This document shows, piece by piece, positions 29,244 to 37,670 of a stretch of 64,000 nucleotides of DNA; positions within the stretch are counted from its first letter, which is position 1, and each line of letters begins with the position of its first letter. The position numbers were made by a program, and so were the translations under genes. This DNA comes from Pseudomonas entomophila (GTDB lineage Bacteria > Pseudomonadota > Gammaproteobacteria > Pseudomonadales > Pseudomonadaceae). Under the pieces are notes generated by a model. It ran no database searches. It was not told the origin of the DNA and was given only the letters and a program-made list of their open reading frames with translations. The DNA lies in assembly GCF_013523125.1 (NCBI RefSeq), contig NZ_JAAMQJ010000001.1, forward strand, positions 1 to 64,000, written 5' to 3'.

Positions 29244-29441
29244 GCCACAAGCGCCGGCAGCCTGCGCCGCCCAAGCTGCCACGAATGGCGTGGGGCCATG
29301 AAAATTCCTCGCCTGGCCTTGGAGCGCACGGCCGCTGAGCGGGTAGCGGACGTTCGTCGGAAGGCGGGATTCATCGCTCGGCGCCCAGTGGCAGGTTGGG
29401 AGCCAGCCGAGCTATGATTAGGCCATCACTGGAGTGGCTCG

Positions 29442-29762
29442 ATGAAGCGATGGATTGTCTGTGTGCTGGCGGCGGCACTGTGTGGCTGCGGCACCGTACG
29501 GACCCTGTCCAATGAGTCGAAGTCCGTCGACGACCTGGCGCAGTACGACAGCTATTGCCACTCCCTGCCGCGTGCTTACAGCGGCGTGGCGTACCAGTAC
29601 TGCACGCTGAACGGGCCGGTCAGGCCTGGCGAGCACTGGGCGCCCTATCCGGTCGAGGTGGACATGGCCGTGTCGGGCGTCGTCGATACGCTCCTGCTGC
29701 CCTACACCGGTTACCAACAATACACGCGCGGGAACCTGCCGATCCGGCGTCTGCGCTACTGA
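29442..29762 (+). CDS. YceK/YidQ-family lipoprotein
   Basis: A 106-residue lipoprotein with signal peptide MKRWIVCVLAAALCGCG; the lipobox is ALCG-C, giving acylation of Cys16. The mature part has the family sequences GTVRTLSN, YSGVAYQYCTLN and a hydrophobic segment VSGVVDTLLLPYTGYQQY. The function of this family is unknown. It is probably monocistronic. Confidence 0.82.
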   Translation: MKRWIVCVLAAALCGCGTVRTLSNESKSVDDLAQYDSYCHSLPRAYSGVAYQYCTLNGPVRPGEHWAPYPVEVDMAVSGVVDTLLLPYTGYQQYTRGNLPIRRLRY

Positions 29763-29816
29763 GCCTCGCTGGCCTCCTACCCTTCTCGATGTTCGACTGC
29801 TTACGGATAACGTTCA

Positions 29817-32549
29817 ATGAGCGCTACTGCAGATACCCTTGCCCCTACGTTGTTGTCGCTGCGTATACCGACGGTGGTCGATCTTGGGTCAGGGAAGGCA
29901 GGCCTGACGGTGTCGGGGAAGGCGTCCGATGACAAGTCGGGTATCAAGAACGTAGTGATCTATTTTGATAAAGAGATTGTCTATTCGTTTACTTCCACTG
30001 ACGCATCGACCAATAAGTACAATTTTTTGGTCCACGGCGGCTATAGCGATACTTGGTCAGACGGCGCATCGTCAGAAACGTGGTTCATTGCTCCTACCAA
30101 TGCGTCAGGAAACTACAACGTTACCCGCGTTCAAGTCGAAGACCTTCAAGGAAACTCCCGGACGTATGAGTCGAGTGAACTTGCCAAACTGGGCATAAGC
30201 ACCAGCGTTCATTTCGTCAACTCAACACCTGACACAACGCTACCACAGTTGAAATCCCTCAACATCCCGAAGGTCGTAGACCTGTCTTCGGGAAAAGCCG
30301 CCTTGACCATCTCTGGCTCAGCCACAGACAATTTGGCAGGTGTGAAGCAGGTCGTCACATACTTCGACAGAGACATCACGTACTCTTTCACACCTACGGA
30401 CACCTCCACCAACAATTATAACTTCTTGGTGCACGGCGGCTACAGCAACTCCTGGTCAGATGGCAAATCGGCTGACACATGGTTCATCGCTTCGACCAAT
30501 GCGTCTGGGACCTATCATGTGACCCGCGTTAGCGTTGAAGACCTGCAGGGCAACATCCGCACTTACAATCCAAGCGAGCTTGCAAAGTTAGGCGTCAATA
30601 CCAGCATTGACTTTGTCAACTCAGCCCCTGACATTACGCCGCCCCAATTGAATTCGCTGGATATACCTACGCTTATCGATCTGTCTTCAGGAAAGGCTGC
30701 GCTGACCGTGTCCGGAGCAGCGTCTGACGACTTGGCAGGTGTGAAGCAACTTGTCATCTATTTTGATAAAGATTTTACCTACTCATTTTCAGCCGATGAC
30801 CGCTCGACCAACAAGTACAATTTCTTGGTCCATGGCGGATATAGCGACTCTTGGTCAGATGACGTGTCTTCCGATACATGGTTCATCGCCCCGACCAACC
30901 TCCCTGGCACCTATAACATTACCAGCGTCCAAGTCGAAGACCTCCAAGGCAACATCCGCACCTACTCCCCGAGCGAACTGACCGCCCTGGGCATCAACAC
31001 CAGCATCCTGATGAGTGCCGGCAAGAAGGTGCTGACCGCAGGCAACGACACCTTCACCGGCACCGGCGCCGACGACTGGGTCGAAGGTGGCGCGGGCAAT
31101 GACGTGCTCAAGGGCATGGGGGGCCGGGACCGGCTGGAGGGCGGCGATGGCAACGACATCCTCGACGGCGGTGCGGGTGCCGACACGCTGATCGGCGGGA
31201 TGGGCAACGACACCTACTCCGTCGACTCGGTCGATGACGTCGTCCTGGAAACCTCGGCCGAGGGTGGCATCGATACGGTCATCTCCAGCGTGACCCGTAC
31301 CTTGGGCGAGTACCAGGAAAACCTGACCTTGTCCGGCAAGGCTCACCTCAATGCCACCGGCAACGCCCTGGCCAACACGTTGACCGGCAACGACGGCAAC
31401 AACGTGCTCGAGGGCGGCGCGGGCGCCGACACGATGATCGGCGGCCTGGGCAACGACACCTACTACGTCGACTCGGTCAACGACACGGTCATCGAGACCT
31501 CGGCCAAGGGCGGCATCGACACGGTCGTCTCCAGCGTGACCCGTACCCTGGGTGAGTACCAGGAAAACCTGACCCTGTCCGGCAACGCCCACCTCAACGG
31601 CACCGGCAACGCCCTGGCCAACACCCTGACCGGCAACGACGGCAACAACGTGCTCAACGGCGGCGCGGGTGCCGATACGATGATCGGCGGACTGGGCAAC
31701 GACATCTACTATGTCGACTCGGCCAACGACAAGATCATCGAGACCGCGGCCAACGGTGGCATCGACACGGTCATCTCCAGTGTGACGCGTACCTTGGGCG
31801 ACTATCAGGAAAACCTGACCCTGTCCGGCAACGCCCACCTCAATGGCACCGGCAATGCCCTGGCCAACACCCTGACCGGCAACGCCGGCAACAACGTGCT
31901 CAACGGCGGCGCGGGTGCCGACACGATGATCGGCGGGATGGGCAACGATACCTACTATGTCGACTCGGCCAACGACAAGGTCATCGAGACCGCAGCCAAC
32001 GGTGGTATCGACACGGTCATCGCCAGCGTGACCCGCACCCTGGGTGAGTACCAGGAGAATCTGATCCTGTCCGGCACGTCCGCGATCAACGGGACGGGCA
32101 ACGCGCTGGCCAACACGCTGACGGGCAACGCGGCGAACAACGTCCTCACCGGCGGCGCCGGCAACGACACCCTGATCGGCGGTGCCGGCAATGACCGCCT
32201 GGTCGGTGGGCTGGGCAAGGACACCCTGACCGGCGGCACCGGCAAGGACACCTTCGTGTTCACCACGCTCAACGACATGGGGCTGACACGTGCCACGTGG
32301 GACGTCATCACCGATTTCAAGCGCGGCGAGGACAAGCTCGACCTGGGGGCGCTTGACGCCAACACCGCGACAGCGGCCAACGAGGCGTTCCATACCTTCA
32401 TCCAGGGCACGACGGCGTTCACCACCGCCGGGCAGCTGAAGTTCCAGGACGGCGTCTTGTACGGCAACATCGATGCGGACAGCGCACCGGAGTTCGTCAT
32501 CCAGATGGTGGGCGTCACCGGCCTGACGGCCGCAGACTTCGTGCTCTAG
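29817..32549 (+). CDS. RTX (hemolysin-type Ca2+-binding) repeat protein, type I secretion substrate
   Basis: A 910-residue secreted protein without an N-terminal signal peptide. Residues 6-138, 139-271 and 272-about 397 are three tandem copies of a 133-residue domain (each with YNFLVHGGYS, TWFIA and VEDLQGN). From about residue 405 there are RTX nonapeptides (GGAGNDVL and the like) organised as four 82-residue repeats, then a serralysin-type C-terminal region (TWDVITDFKRGEDKLDLGAL) ending in the secretion-signal-like DFVL. No protease or lipase active site is seen, so adhesion or matrix binding is likelier than enzymatic activity. No type I secretion genes are nearby. The first 1.15 kb is far richer in A+T than the rest. 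Confidence 0.85.
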   Translation: MSATADTLAPTLLSLRIPTVVDLGSGKAGLTVSGKASDDKSGIKNVVIYFDKEIVYSFTSTDASTNKYNFLVHGGYSDTWSDGASSETWFIAPTNASGNYNVTRVQVEDLQGNSRTYESSELAKLGISTSVHFVNSTPDTTLPQLKSLNIPKVVDLSSGKAALTISGSATDNLAGVKQVVTYFDRDITYSFTPTDTSTNNYNFLVHGGYSNSWSDGKSADTWFIASTNASGTYHVTRVSVEDLQGNIRTYNPSELAKLGVNTSIDFVNSAPDITPPQLNSLDIPTLIDLSSGKAALTVSGAASDDLAGVKQLVIYFDKDFTYSFSADDRSTNKYNFLVHGGYSDSWSDDVSSDTWFIAPTNLPGTYNITSVQVEDLQGNIRTYSPSELTALGINTSILMSAGKKVLTAGNDTFTGTGADDWVEGGAGNDVLKGMGGRDRLEGGDGNDILDGGAGADTLIGGMGNDTYSVDSVDDVVLETSAEGGIDTVISSVTRTLGEYQENLTLSGKAHLNATGNALANTLTGNDGNNVLEGGAGADTMIGGLGNDTYYVDSVNDTVIETSAKGGIDTVVSSVTRTLGEYQENLTLSGNAHLNGTGNALANTLTGNDGNNVLNGGAGADTMIGGLGNDIYYVDSANDKIIETAANGGIDTVISSVTRTLGDYQENLTLSGNAHLNGTGNALANTLTGNAGNNVLNGGAGADTMIGGMGNDTYYVDSANDKVIETAANGGIDTVIASVTRTLGEYQENLILSGTSAINGTGNALANTLTGNAANNVLTGGAGNDTLIGGAGNDRLVGGLGKDTLTGGTGKDTFVFTTLNDMGLTRATWDVITDFKRGEDKLDLGALDANTATAANEAFHTFIQGTTAFTTAGQLKFQDGVLYGNIDADSAPEFVIQMVGVTGLTAADFVL
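29832..31007 (+). repeat. Three 399-bp tandem repeats in the RTX gene
   Basis: Units 29832-30230 and 30231-30629 are both exactly 133 codons; the third (30630 to about 31007) lacks the last few codons. The protein copies are highly similar, and the DNA is visibly lower in G+C than flanking genes. Confidence 0.85.
31167..32150 (+). repeat. Four 246-bp tandem repeats in the RTX gene
   Basis: Unit starts at 31167, 31413, 31659 and 31905 each encode 82 residues beginning GGAGADT and including SSVTRTLGEYQENL (or close variants). DNA identity between copies is high, so unequal recombination could change the number. Confidence 0.9.
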
Positions 32550-32614
32550 TCGACGCAGGGCGGCGTACGGACCCGGGGTCCGTAACTGCCCTTCCTCGAA
32601 CGCCTGGGAGGATC

Positions 32615-33496
32615 ATGTTCAGCACGCTCGTGTTCAACGGCCAGCCCCTGCCATCCGAGACCCCCGATGTGCGCGTGCCGTGGTGGAGCGTCACCAAGAC
32701 CGTACTCGCCGCGACGGCGCTGTCCCTGGTACGTGATGGCCTGACGACGCTGGACGCGCCGGTTGCAGGGTGGCCGTTCACCTTGCGTCAGCTGCTGCGG
32801 CACGAGGCAGGGCTGGCCGATTACGGTGAACTGCCCGCGTATCATGCGGCGGTCGCCCAGGGCGAATCGGCCTGGCCCGTCACCGACATGCTGCAGCGGC
32901 TGGAGGGCTCGCGCCTCAGGTACACCCCCGGTACGCACTGGCGGTACTCGAACGTCGGCTATTGGCACGTCGGCACGCTCATCGAACAGCTGACAGGGCT
33001 GCCGCTCGAGGACGCGGTGAGCCAGCGCGTCCTGCATCCCCTGGGTCTATCGGGTGTGCGCTTTGCCAAGACGCGCGACGACGTGGGCCCGGATTGCCTG
33101 GGCCTGCGTCCGCACTACGACCCTGCCTGGGTCTACCATGGCCTGTTGATCGGGCCGCTGTCGCAGGCCGCGCTTCTGCTGGATCGCCTGCTGGCGGGTG
33201 ATCTGCTGTCGGCGGACCTGCTTGGGGCGCTGCAGGACGCGCGGACACTGGGCGGTCCCTTGCCGGGGCGACCTTGGGTCGTGCCGGGCTATGGGCTCGG
33301 CGTGATGCACGGAATGATCGCCGAGGGCCGCTCGCTCTGCGGGCACACGGGGTGCGGGCCGGACAGTGTCATCGCCGTCTACTGGGTCCGTGAGGGCGCG
33401 GCTTCAGCCTGCTGCGCCGTGTTCGGGCTGGAGGTGGCCGAAGGCGCCGTGGAAACGGAGGTGGTTGGACGCCTGGCGACAGCGCTGCCGACGTGA
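32615..33496 (+). CDS. Beta-lactamase-like serine hydrolase
   Basis: A 293-residue protein of the class C beta-lactamase/DD-peptidase/esterase fold. The nucleophile motif is SVTK (residues 25-28 in PWWSVTKTVLA), and the second motif Tyr-Ser-Asn is in WRYSNVGYWHVG. A Gly-His-Thr-Gly segment (CGHTGCGPDS) sits where the KTG equivalent is expected. It has no signal peptide, so it is probably a cytoplasmic esterase or peptidase rather than a resistance enzyme. GGGAGG just upstream supports ATG 32615. Confidence 0.8.
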   Translation: MFSTLVFNGQPLPSETPDVRVPWWSVTKTVLAATALSLVRDGLTTLDAPVAGWPFTLRQLLRHEAGLADYGELPAYHAAVAQGESAWPVTDMLQRLEGSRLRYTPGTHWRYSNVGYWHVGTLIEQLTGLPLEDAVSQRVLHPLGLSGVRFAKTRDDVGPDCLGLRPHYDPAWVYHGLLIGPLSQAALLLDRLLAGDLLSADLLGALQDARTLGGPLPGRPWVVPGYGLGVMHGMIAEGRSLCGHTGCGPDSVIAVYWVREGAASACCAVFGLEVAEGAVETEVVGRLATALPT

Positions 33497-33555
33497 CGGA
33501 ACAGGTGTCCATGAAGCGTTCATGCTGCCCTGAGCGGTAAAGACTGCCCCTGACG

Positions 33556-34272
33556 CTACTGTGGCGTTTCAGCGCCCGACGCCGCCGGCTTGAAACCCAG
33601 GCTGCGCATCAGGTCGTGTGCGGTGTCGAAGAACAGCTGCCTGAAGCTTTCGGCGGATTCTTCGGTCAGGCGGCCGGCCGGCCCGGAAATGACCAGCGCC
33701 CCCATGAGTTCCTGTTGCGCGCCGTAGATCGGCAAGGCCATGGACGCGGCATGGGGGTCGGTGGCACCCTTGGAGTAGTAAGGCTTCTGCACGGCGATGC
33801 CCACCTCGTAAGGGGCGCGCAAGGCCTGCGCTCCGGCCGCCTCGTCCATGGGGCGCATGTCGCCGGGCTGCAGGTTCAGGCGCAGCCGGTGCGAGGAATT
33901 GACCCGGTACTGGCACATCCGGTAGGCGCCGTGGCGCACGTAGAAGGACGCGGTTTCGCCGGTCTGCTCGGCCAGGAGGTGCAGGCGCGGCATGACGTGA
34001 CGCTCCAGGTCCAGCGCTTCCTGGTAGACCGCGTTCAGGCGCATGACTTCGCTGGCCAACTGGTAACGACCATCGGCCATGCGGGTGATGAAGCCGTGGT
34101 TTTCCAGGGAGACCATCAAGCGCATGATCGTACTCTTGATCAGCCCGGTCCGCTCGACCAGCTCGACCAGGCTCAGCGCCGCATCGCCTATCTGGAAGGC
34201 GGTCAACACGGTCAGGACCCGGTCCGCCGACGCCACCCCATTCACCGCTGGGCGCGGCCGCGCTTTCACCAT
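33556..34272 (-). CDS. IclR-family transcriptional regulator
   Basis: A 238-residue regulator with an N-terminal winged helix (SADRVLTVLTAFQIGDAALS, then ELVERTGLIKSTIMRLMVSL) and a C-terminal effector domain. GAGG 8 bases upstream supports ATG 34272. It may control the nearby RraA-like aldolase, 2-hydroxyacid dehydrogenase and MFS genes (35704-38999), whose divergent promoter region carries two matching 13-base repeats. The link is inferred from proximity; the MFS gene between them is transcribed in the same direction as this regulator. Confidence 0.88.
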   Translation of the reverse strand: MVKARPRPAVNGVASADRVLTVLTAFQIGDAALSLVELVERTGLIKSTIMRLMVSLENHGFITRMADGRYQLASEVMRLNAVYQEALDLERHVMPRLHLLAEQTGETASFYVRHGAYRMCQYRVNSSHRLRLNLQPGDMRPMDEAAGAQALRAPYEVGIAVQKPYYSKGATDPHAASMALPIYGAQQELMGALVISGPAGRLTEESAESFRQLFFDTAHDLMRSLGFKPAASGAETPQ

Positions 34273-34359
34273 GTGCAACACCTCATCGCAGGGAGGCCCT
34301 GGGCGAAGGCCACAGGGCAAAGGACGCCATTATCCGCCAACGGTCGGCGCACGCCAACG

Positions 34360-35616
34360 TCAGCCGTTCGCAGGTTCGGTCTCTGCTGTGGATGTCCGCC
34401 CGCGCAGACCGTACTGGCCCAGCAGGCCGACGACCAGCACGCCGCCCGCGATGCCCAGGGTCACCGAAGCGCCCCAGCGGGCGGCGATGAGCCCGGCCGC
34501 CATGCCGCCCAGGGCTTCGAAGCCGAAGCGCACGGCGATGTAGAAGGCGATCACACGGCCGCGCAGGTGGCTCGGCGCCCCGCTCTGCAACTGCATGTTG
34601 GTGCTGACATTGCTCAGGGTGATGCCGAACCCGAGCACGGCCAGGGCCACCAACGCGCCGGGCAGCAGACTGGAGCACCCCAAGAGCCCCAGGGCGAGCG
34701 CGCACAGCACGGCACCGGCGTCGGTGAAGCGGCGCAGCCGCGACACCGTACCGGCCAAGGCCAGCACCAGGGTGGCGACGAAGGCGCCCGCCCCCGCCGC
34801 GCCCCACAACCAGCCCAGCACCTGCGCGTCTCCGTCGAAGACCGACTTGGCCAACACCGGCAGCAACGCGGCGTAGCAGGACGCCAGCAGGTTGACCAGG
34901 ATCACGTTGACCAGCAGCTGGCGTACGTGGCGGGTACGCCACAGGTAGACCAGCCCCTCGCGCAGCACATGCGCCGTGGAACCGGTGGCCTTCGGATCGG
35001 CCACCGCACGTACCGTGAACAGCCCACCCAGCAGGGCCAGGAAGGCGAACGCGGTCAGGGCGAAGCAGGCCGCCTCGCCTGCCGTGGCGATCAGCACGCC
35101 GGCCAAGGGCGGCCCGACGAAGCGCGCGGCGTTGATCAGCATGGCGTTGAGTGCCAAGGCATTGGGCAGGTCGGCGGGGTCTTCGACGAAACGGGCGATC
35201 AACGCTTGGCGCAGCGGCGTCTCCAGAGCATTGAGCACACCCAGCAGCAGGGCCATGCCGGCCAGGAACGGGCCGTCGCTCCAGCCGGCCCAGGTGACGC
35301 CGGCCAACGCCAGCGATTGCGCCACCAGGATCGACTGCACGCCGATCAACAGGCGACGTTTGTCGTGCCGGTCGATCCAGGCCCCGGCCAGCGGGCCGAT
35401 GAGCAGCTGCGGGGCCAGGGACAGGAAGGTGATCAGCCCCAGCAACGCCGCCGAGCCGGTCAGGTGATAGGCCAGCCAGGACAGCGCCACCTGCTGCACC
35501 CATTTGCCCAACGTGGAGATGCCCTGGCTGGCGAAGTAGATCTGGAAATTGCGGTGGGCGAGCGCCCGCAGGGCCTGGGGCCAACGCGAGCGCTGGGACG
35601 ACGATGAACCGGACAC
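34360..35616 (-). CDS. MFS exporter, EntS-like (MFS_3)
   Basis: A 418-residue protein with 12 predicted membrane segments. The N-terminus (LRALAHRNFQIYFASQGIST, then GKWVQQVALSWL) and the loop GAWIDRHDKRRLL are typical of the MFS_3/EntS group, which exports enterobactin-type siderophores and other small molecules. The start is GTG 35616 with GAGG about 11 bases upstream. No siderophore gene adjoins it; the locus at 44.6-64 kb has its own ABC exporters. Substrate unknown. Confidence 0.82.
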   Translation of the reverse strand: MSGSSSSQRSRWPQALRALAHRNFQIYFASQGISTLGKWVQQVALSWLAYHLTGSAALLGLITFLSLAPQLLIGPLAGAWIDRHDKRRLLIGVQSILVAQSLALAGVTWAGWSDGPFLAGMALLLGVLNALETPLRQALIARFVEDPADLPNALALNAMLINAARFVGPPLAGVLIATAGEAACFALTAFAFLALLGGLFTVRAVADPKATGSTAHVLREGLVYLWRTRHVRQLLVNVILVNLLASCYAALLPVLAKSVFDGDAQVLGWLWGAAGAGAFVATLVLALAGTVSRLRRFTDAGAVLCALALGLLGCSSLLPGALVALAVLGFGITLSNVSTNMQLQSGAPSHLRGRVIAFYIAVRFGFEALGGMAAGLIAARWGASVTLGIAGGVLVVGLLGQYGLRGRTSTAETEPANG

Positions 35617-35703
35617 GTGTGTGACATCCTCATGGAGCCCACGGCCAGCACCGACGCATCACCTCCCAGTGCGCCTCATCCCAAGGCGCACGGTACGTGA
35701 CGA

Positions 35704-36381
35704 TCAGCCTGGCAGCAGGCAGCCTTTCTTCTTCAAGGACTCCAGGACCCAGGAGCGGTCGTTGGTGCCTTGGGCAATGTGTTGCATCTGTGCGGTTTCG
35801 GCAGCGTGCTTGGCAGTCGCGGCCGCGTAGACGGTCGCGACGTGCGCATAAGGCACGCACAGCAGGCCGTCATCGTCACCGATCACCAGGTCGCCGGGCT
35901 CGATCACCATACCATCGATGGCGATCGGCACGTTGATCTCGCCGGGGCCGTCCTTGTAAGGCCCCCGGTGCGACACGCCTGCGGCGAACAGCGGGAAATC
36001 GCCGGCCCCAAGGGTGGCCGAGTCGCGGATCGCACCGTTGATGACGATGCCCGCCACGCCACGCTTGATCGCGTAGGCCACCATCATCTCGCCGATCAGC
36101 GCGTTGCTCAGGTCGCCGCCGGCATCGACCACGATCACGTCGCCCGGTCGGGCGATGTCGATCGCGTGATGCAGCATCAGGTTGTCCCCCGGGCGGGCCT
36201 TGACGGTCAGGGCCGGGCCGCAGAGCACGCCTTCCCGGTGCATGGGCCGCAGGCGTGCGCCCCCGGCCGTCATGCGGTGCATCGAATCGCTCACGTTGGC
36301 GACGGGAACCTCACGGAACCGCGACACCCATTCCTCTCCGACGGTGCGCGTGCGATCCAGCACCTGAAAGCCAATGCTCAT
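35704..36381 (-). CDS. RraA-like / 4-hydroxy-4-methyl-2-oxoglutarate aldolase family protein
   Basis: A 225-residue protein of the RraA/HMG-aldolase fold. The substrate and metal site is recognisable: GGDLSNALIGEMM, then GIVINGAIRD with the Arg-Asp pair, and DNLMLHHAIDIARPGDVIVV before it. In family members divalent-metal aldolase or oxaloacetate decarboxylase activity is usual; real RraA (RNase E inhibitor) is shorter (about 160 residues). It is divergent from a D-2-hydroxyacid dehydrogenase and an ACS-type MFS gene, so it probably belongs to a hydroxy-acid catabolic unit. Confidence 0.85.
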   Translation of the reverse strand: MSIGFQVLDRTRTVGEEWVSRFREVPVANVSDSMHRMTAGGARLRPMHREGVLCGPALTVKARPGDNLMLHHAIDIARPGDVIVVDAGGDLSNALIGEMMVAYAIKRGVAGIVINGAIRDSATLGAGDFPLFAAGVSHRGPYKDGPGEINVPIAIDGMVIEPGDLVIGDDDGLLCVPYAHVATVYAAATAKHAAETAQMQHIAQGTNDRSWVLESLKKKGCLLPG

Positions 36382-36442
36382 ATGACATACCTCTTGTGGT
36401 GTTATTCGATGTCACCGGCAGCTGCCGATCTATTTTTAGAAT

Positions 36443-36537
36443 GTCATTTCATAATTTCTCTGGCAATGTCTTTTTTATTTCTTTTGAAGAAGGTGTTTCA
36501 CCCCACATTTTATTTTCTTGCAACGTCATTTCATTAT
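36443..36537. promoter_or_regulatory. AT-rich divergent control region with two 13-base repeats
   Basis: GTCATTTCATAAT (36443-36455) and GTCATTTCATTAT (36525-36537) are direct repeats with one mismatch, 82 bases apart. They lie in the markedly AT-rich 229-base gap between the RraA-like gene and the divergent dehydrogenase gene. They look like paired operator sites, one near each promoter, for example for the IclR-type regulator at 33556-34272. Confidence 0.6.
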
Positions 36538-36610
36538 GATAGGGTTCCTATCAAGCCATCATCGAATGGCGGATCGCGCTGCACGCGCCTTACAAGAACA
36601 AGGTATCCCC

Positions 36611-37588
36611 ATGTCCCGAACCCTTCTGCTGACCGGCCCCGCGCTCGCTGACGAAGCCATGGCCCTCGCCGCCGAGCACGGCATCCGGGTCGTTCCGACC
36701 ACGCCCTACCTGCCGGCCGACGCGCTGGAAGCGATCATTCGCGCCGAACAGCCCGACGCGATCGTGGTGCGCCAGGGTGCACTCACCCGCGCCATGATCG
36801 AGGCGTCGGACGCGCTGAGGGTGATCGCCAAGCATGGCGTGGGCTACAACACCATCGACCTCCAGGCCGCTGCCGACCGTGGCATTCCGGTGACGATCGC
36901 CGTTGGCGCCAACGCCCAGTCGGTGGCCGAGCTGGCCTTCGCCCTGATGTTCAGCGTGGCGCGCCAGACCGCGCACCTCGACGCCCGCGTGCGCCAGGGG
37001 CACTGGGACAAGGCCTCGGCCAATGGCATCGAGCTGGCCGGAAAGACCCTGGGTCTGGTCGGCCTGGGTTCGATCGGCAGTCTCCTGATGGACCTGGTGG
37101 CGCCGCTGCGCATGCAGGTCAAGGTGTTCGACCCCTACCTGCAGCAATTGCCCGAGCGTCCCCATGTGCAGCGCGAAACGGATATCGACCGCCTGCTGGC
37201 CGACAGCGATATCATCAGCCTGCACTGCCCGCTGACCGACACCAACCACCACCTGATCGGCGCGGCGCAGTTCGACCGCATGCGCCCTGGCGCGATCCTG
37301 ATCAACACCGCCCGCGGCGAACTGGTCGACACCCAGGCCCTGGTGACCGCACTCGAGACCCGGCGCATCGCCGGGGCCGGCCTGGACACGTTCAGCCCCG
37401 AGCCACCCCCTGCCGACAGCCCACTGTGGCGCCTGCCGAACCTGGTCGCCACGCCACACGTGGGCGCCAACACCACCGAGTCCCGCGACCGTGTGGGCCT
37501 GGTGGCGGTGCGACAGGTCCTCGATGCCTGGGCAGGTACGGCGCTGGATCCGCGCTGTGTGGTCAACCGCCACCTGTTCGCCAGCTGA
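36611..37588 (+). CDS. D-isomer-specific 2-hydroxyacid dehydrogenase
   Basis: A 325-residue NAD(P)-dependent dehydrogenase. It has the dinucleotide motif GLVGLGSIGS, the catalytic Arg in NTARGELVD, Glu in DTFSPEP and His in ATPHVGANT, the complete set for the family, along with the HGVGYNTIDL segment. It reduces a 2-keto acid or oxidises the D-hydroxy acid. ATG 36611 gives the normal length; AAGG lies about 7 bases upstream. The MFS gene follows after 82 bases and an RraA-like aldolase is divergent, suggesting uptake and breakdown of one hydroxy acid. Confidence 0.9.
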   Translation: MSRTLLLTGPALADEAMALAAEHGIRVVPTTPYLPADALEAIIRAEQPDAIVVRQGALTRAMIEASDALRVIAKHGVGYNTIDLQAAADRGIPVTIAVGANAQSVAELAFALMFSVARQTAHLDARVRQGHWDKASANGIELAGKTLGLVGLGSIGSLLMDLVAPLRMQVKVFDPYLQQLPERPHVQRETDIDRLLADSDIISLHCPLTDTNHHLIGAAQFDRMRPGAILINTARGELVDTQALVTALETRRIAGAGLDTFSPEPPPADSPLWRLPNLVATPHVGANTTESRDRVGLVAVRQVLDAWAGTALDPRCVVNRHLFAS

Positions 37589-37670
37589 CCGCTTCCCCAC
37601 CCGTGCCCGCTGGCAAGGCGAGGCACGTTCACGACGTTTGGCTCCAGAAAAACAACAATTGGAGAGCACC

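Noticed and set aside
32615..33496. Antibiotic-resistance beta-lactamase
   Set aside because: It has SxxK and YSN motifs but no signal peptide and no proper KTG, so esterase or peptidase activity is likelier.
35704..36381. True RraA, the RNase E regulator
   Set aside because: It is much longer than RraA and keeps the aldolase Arg-Asp site; context is catabolic.
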